64,000 nt of DNA from Aureimonas sp. Leaf324 (GTDB taxonomy: Bacteria; Pseudomonadota; Alphaproteobacteria; Rhizobiales; Rhizobiaceae), in assembly GCF_001423245.1 (NCBI RefSeq), contig NZ_LMOH01000012.1, positions 2,518-66,517 of the forward strand. Reading direction: 5' to 3'. This document shows positions 63,151 through 64,000 of the stretch, in pieces. The position numbers and the translations under genes are program-made. Each line of letters opens with the position of its first letter. Position 1 is the stretch's first letter. The notes beneath the pieces were generated by a model. That model did not search any database and was not told where the DNA came from. It saw only the letters and a list, made by a program, of their open reading frames with translations.

Positions 63151-63909
63151 TCAAAGACAGGCGGTCTGGCCGCCGTCCACGGACACGATGGATCCCGTCA
63201 TGAAGCTCGCGTCGCTGGTCAGCAGGAACACGATCACGGCCGCGATCTCCTCGGGCTCGCCCATGCGTCCGATCGGATGGGCGGCCTTCACTCGTTCGAC
63301 GGCTGCAGGATCCTGCAGCATGTACTCGGTGAAAGGCGTCCGGGTCATGCCCGGCGCGATGGCGTTCACGCGGATGCCGAAGGGTCCGAGTTCCGGCGAC
63401 ATGGACTTGGTGATGCCGGTGACACCGAACTTCGACGCCACGTAGGGAAGTCGGTTAGCGACGCCCAGGATGCCGGCCCCGGACGAGATGTTGACTATGG
63501 CGCGGGGGTAGGCGTCGTCCCGTACGACTTGGGCGAACGCCTGGCACATGTTGATCGTGCCGTCGAGATTCACCGCCATGACGCGCGTATAGTTCTCTGG
63601 ATCGACGTCGAAGACGTTCCCGATGCCCTTGATGCCGGCGCAGTTCACAAGGCCATGGATCGCACCGTGCTTCTCGCGGACCTGCTGCATGAGCTGGAGC
63701 GAAGCCGCATGATCGCAGACGTCCAGAACGACACCATCGACGCGCTCTCGCTCCTCGAAACCAGCGACCAGACGATCGACCGCTTCGCGGGTCACGTCCG
63801 CGGCGACGATCGTCGCACCCTCCCAGTGGAGCCGGCGAACCGTCGCGGCCCCGATACCGCTGGCGGCCCCCGTCACCACGACGACCTGTCCCTCAAAACG
63901 TTGAAGCAT
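63151..63909 (-). CDS. SDR-family oxidoreductase of the right-edge catabolic operon
   Basis: A 252-residue classical SDR. TGAASGIG is at 13-20, NCAG at 89-92 (Cys in place of the second Asn), Ser142-143, Tyr156 and Lys160. Asp38 after the second strand suggests NAD rather than NADP. The C-terminal SVDGGQTACL is usual. Being directly upstream of the lactonase, it may oxidise an aldose to a lactone or a hydroxy acid to a keto acid. It is the first gene of the operon seen here; the operon may start beyond the right edge, as only 91 bp remain. Confidence 0.9.
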   Translation of the reverse strand: MLQRFEGQVVVVTGAASGIGAATVRRLHWEGATIVAADVTREAVDRLVAGFEERERVDGVVLDVCDHAASLQLMQQVREKHGAIHGLVNCAGIKGIGNVFDVDPENYTRVMAVNLDGTINMCQAFAQVVRDDAYPRAIVNISSGAGILGVANRLPYVASKFGVTGITKSMSPELGPFGIRVNAIAPGMTRTPFTEYMLQDPAAVERVKAAHPIGRMGEPEEIAAVIVFLLTSDASFMTGSIVSVDGGQTACL

Positions 63910-64000
63910 CGATCTCTCCCATGGTCGACACGCGAGATCTCCATCCGTCGCGCTCCACTTCGAGGCGGCACGGGCTCAACCGAGATGCGTGTCTTTGATC

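Overview
The window reads as a high-GC alphaproteobacterial chromosome, most likely Hyphomicrobiales (Rhizobiales). The main reasons are a minCDE operon with a CtrA-type site in front of minC, a B12-dependent class II ribonucleotide reductase (nrdJ) of the rhizobial type, a short type-2 ArgC, CtaA and DUF2842 neighbours, TspO and an ExoY/ExoF-like polysaccharide locus. The genus cannot be fixed from the sequence; an Aurantimonadaceae-like genome is only a guess.

Left edge (1-9.2 kb). The first 180 bases look like the end of an integrated element. It stops at a 45-nt 3' fragment of tRNA-Thr(UGU), an attachment-site scar. After a small XRE regulator and two envelope proteins comes a minus-strand sugar or sugar-acid operon: GntR regulator, DenD-like dehydrogenase, SDR, and a complete ABC importer (ATPase, Tat-exported binding protein, two permeases). 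The linked kinase and isomerase of the known erythronate/threonate routes are not present in the window.

Core region (9.2-51.1 kb). This is mostly housekeeping and conserved genes: prfC, an FMN reductase, pncA, a DUF4174 protein, ppk2, an Mfd-family translocase, a SOUL haem-binding protein, rplM-rpsI, speB, argC and ctaA. A split polysaccharide locus follows (a Wzc/ExoP-like chain-length protein with a degenerate kinase domain, an ExoF-like lipoprotein and an ExoY-like glycosyl-phosphate transferase). Next are a ketose 3-epimerase, RidA, an orphan OsmF-like binding protein, minCDE with an extra 54-codon gene, a xylose-dehydrogenase-like SDR, tspO, a glycosyltransferase and a DegT aminotransferase. 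The stretch ends with a cysteine/alanine cluster (cysteine synthase, AlaX editing protein, mercaptopyruvate sulfurtransferase), ilvA, tRNA-Leu(UAA), wrbA, a CinA-like protein, gpt and nrdJ. Terminator-like hairpins sit between most convergent pairs.

Right accessory region (51.3-64 kb). No housekeeping genes are seen here. It holds two aldo/keto reductases, a cyclophilin-like exported protein, an exported alpha/beta hydrolase with a cysteine nucleophile, a LysR regulator with a clear dyad operator and an MFS-ABM fusion exporter. These look like a reactive-compound (aldehyde, quinone or lactone) detoxification module. After it comes a catabolic operon running in from the right edge: SDR, SMP-30 lactonase, MmgE/PrpD protein and an orphan tripartite-tricarboxylate binding protein.

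No CRISPR array, phage, toxin-antitoxin or restriction system was seen. The best leads are the tRNA-Thr attachment scar, the CtrA site at minC, the degenerate polysaccharide co-polymerase kinase, the unannotated microproteins next to minE and ilvA, and the LysR-hydrolase-cyclophilin module.
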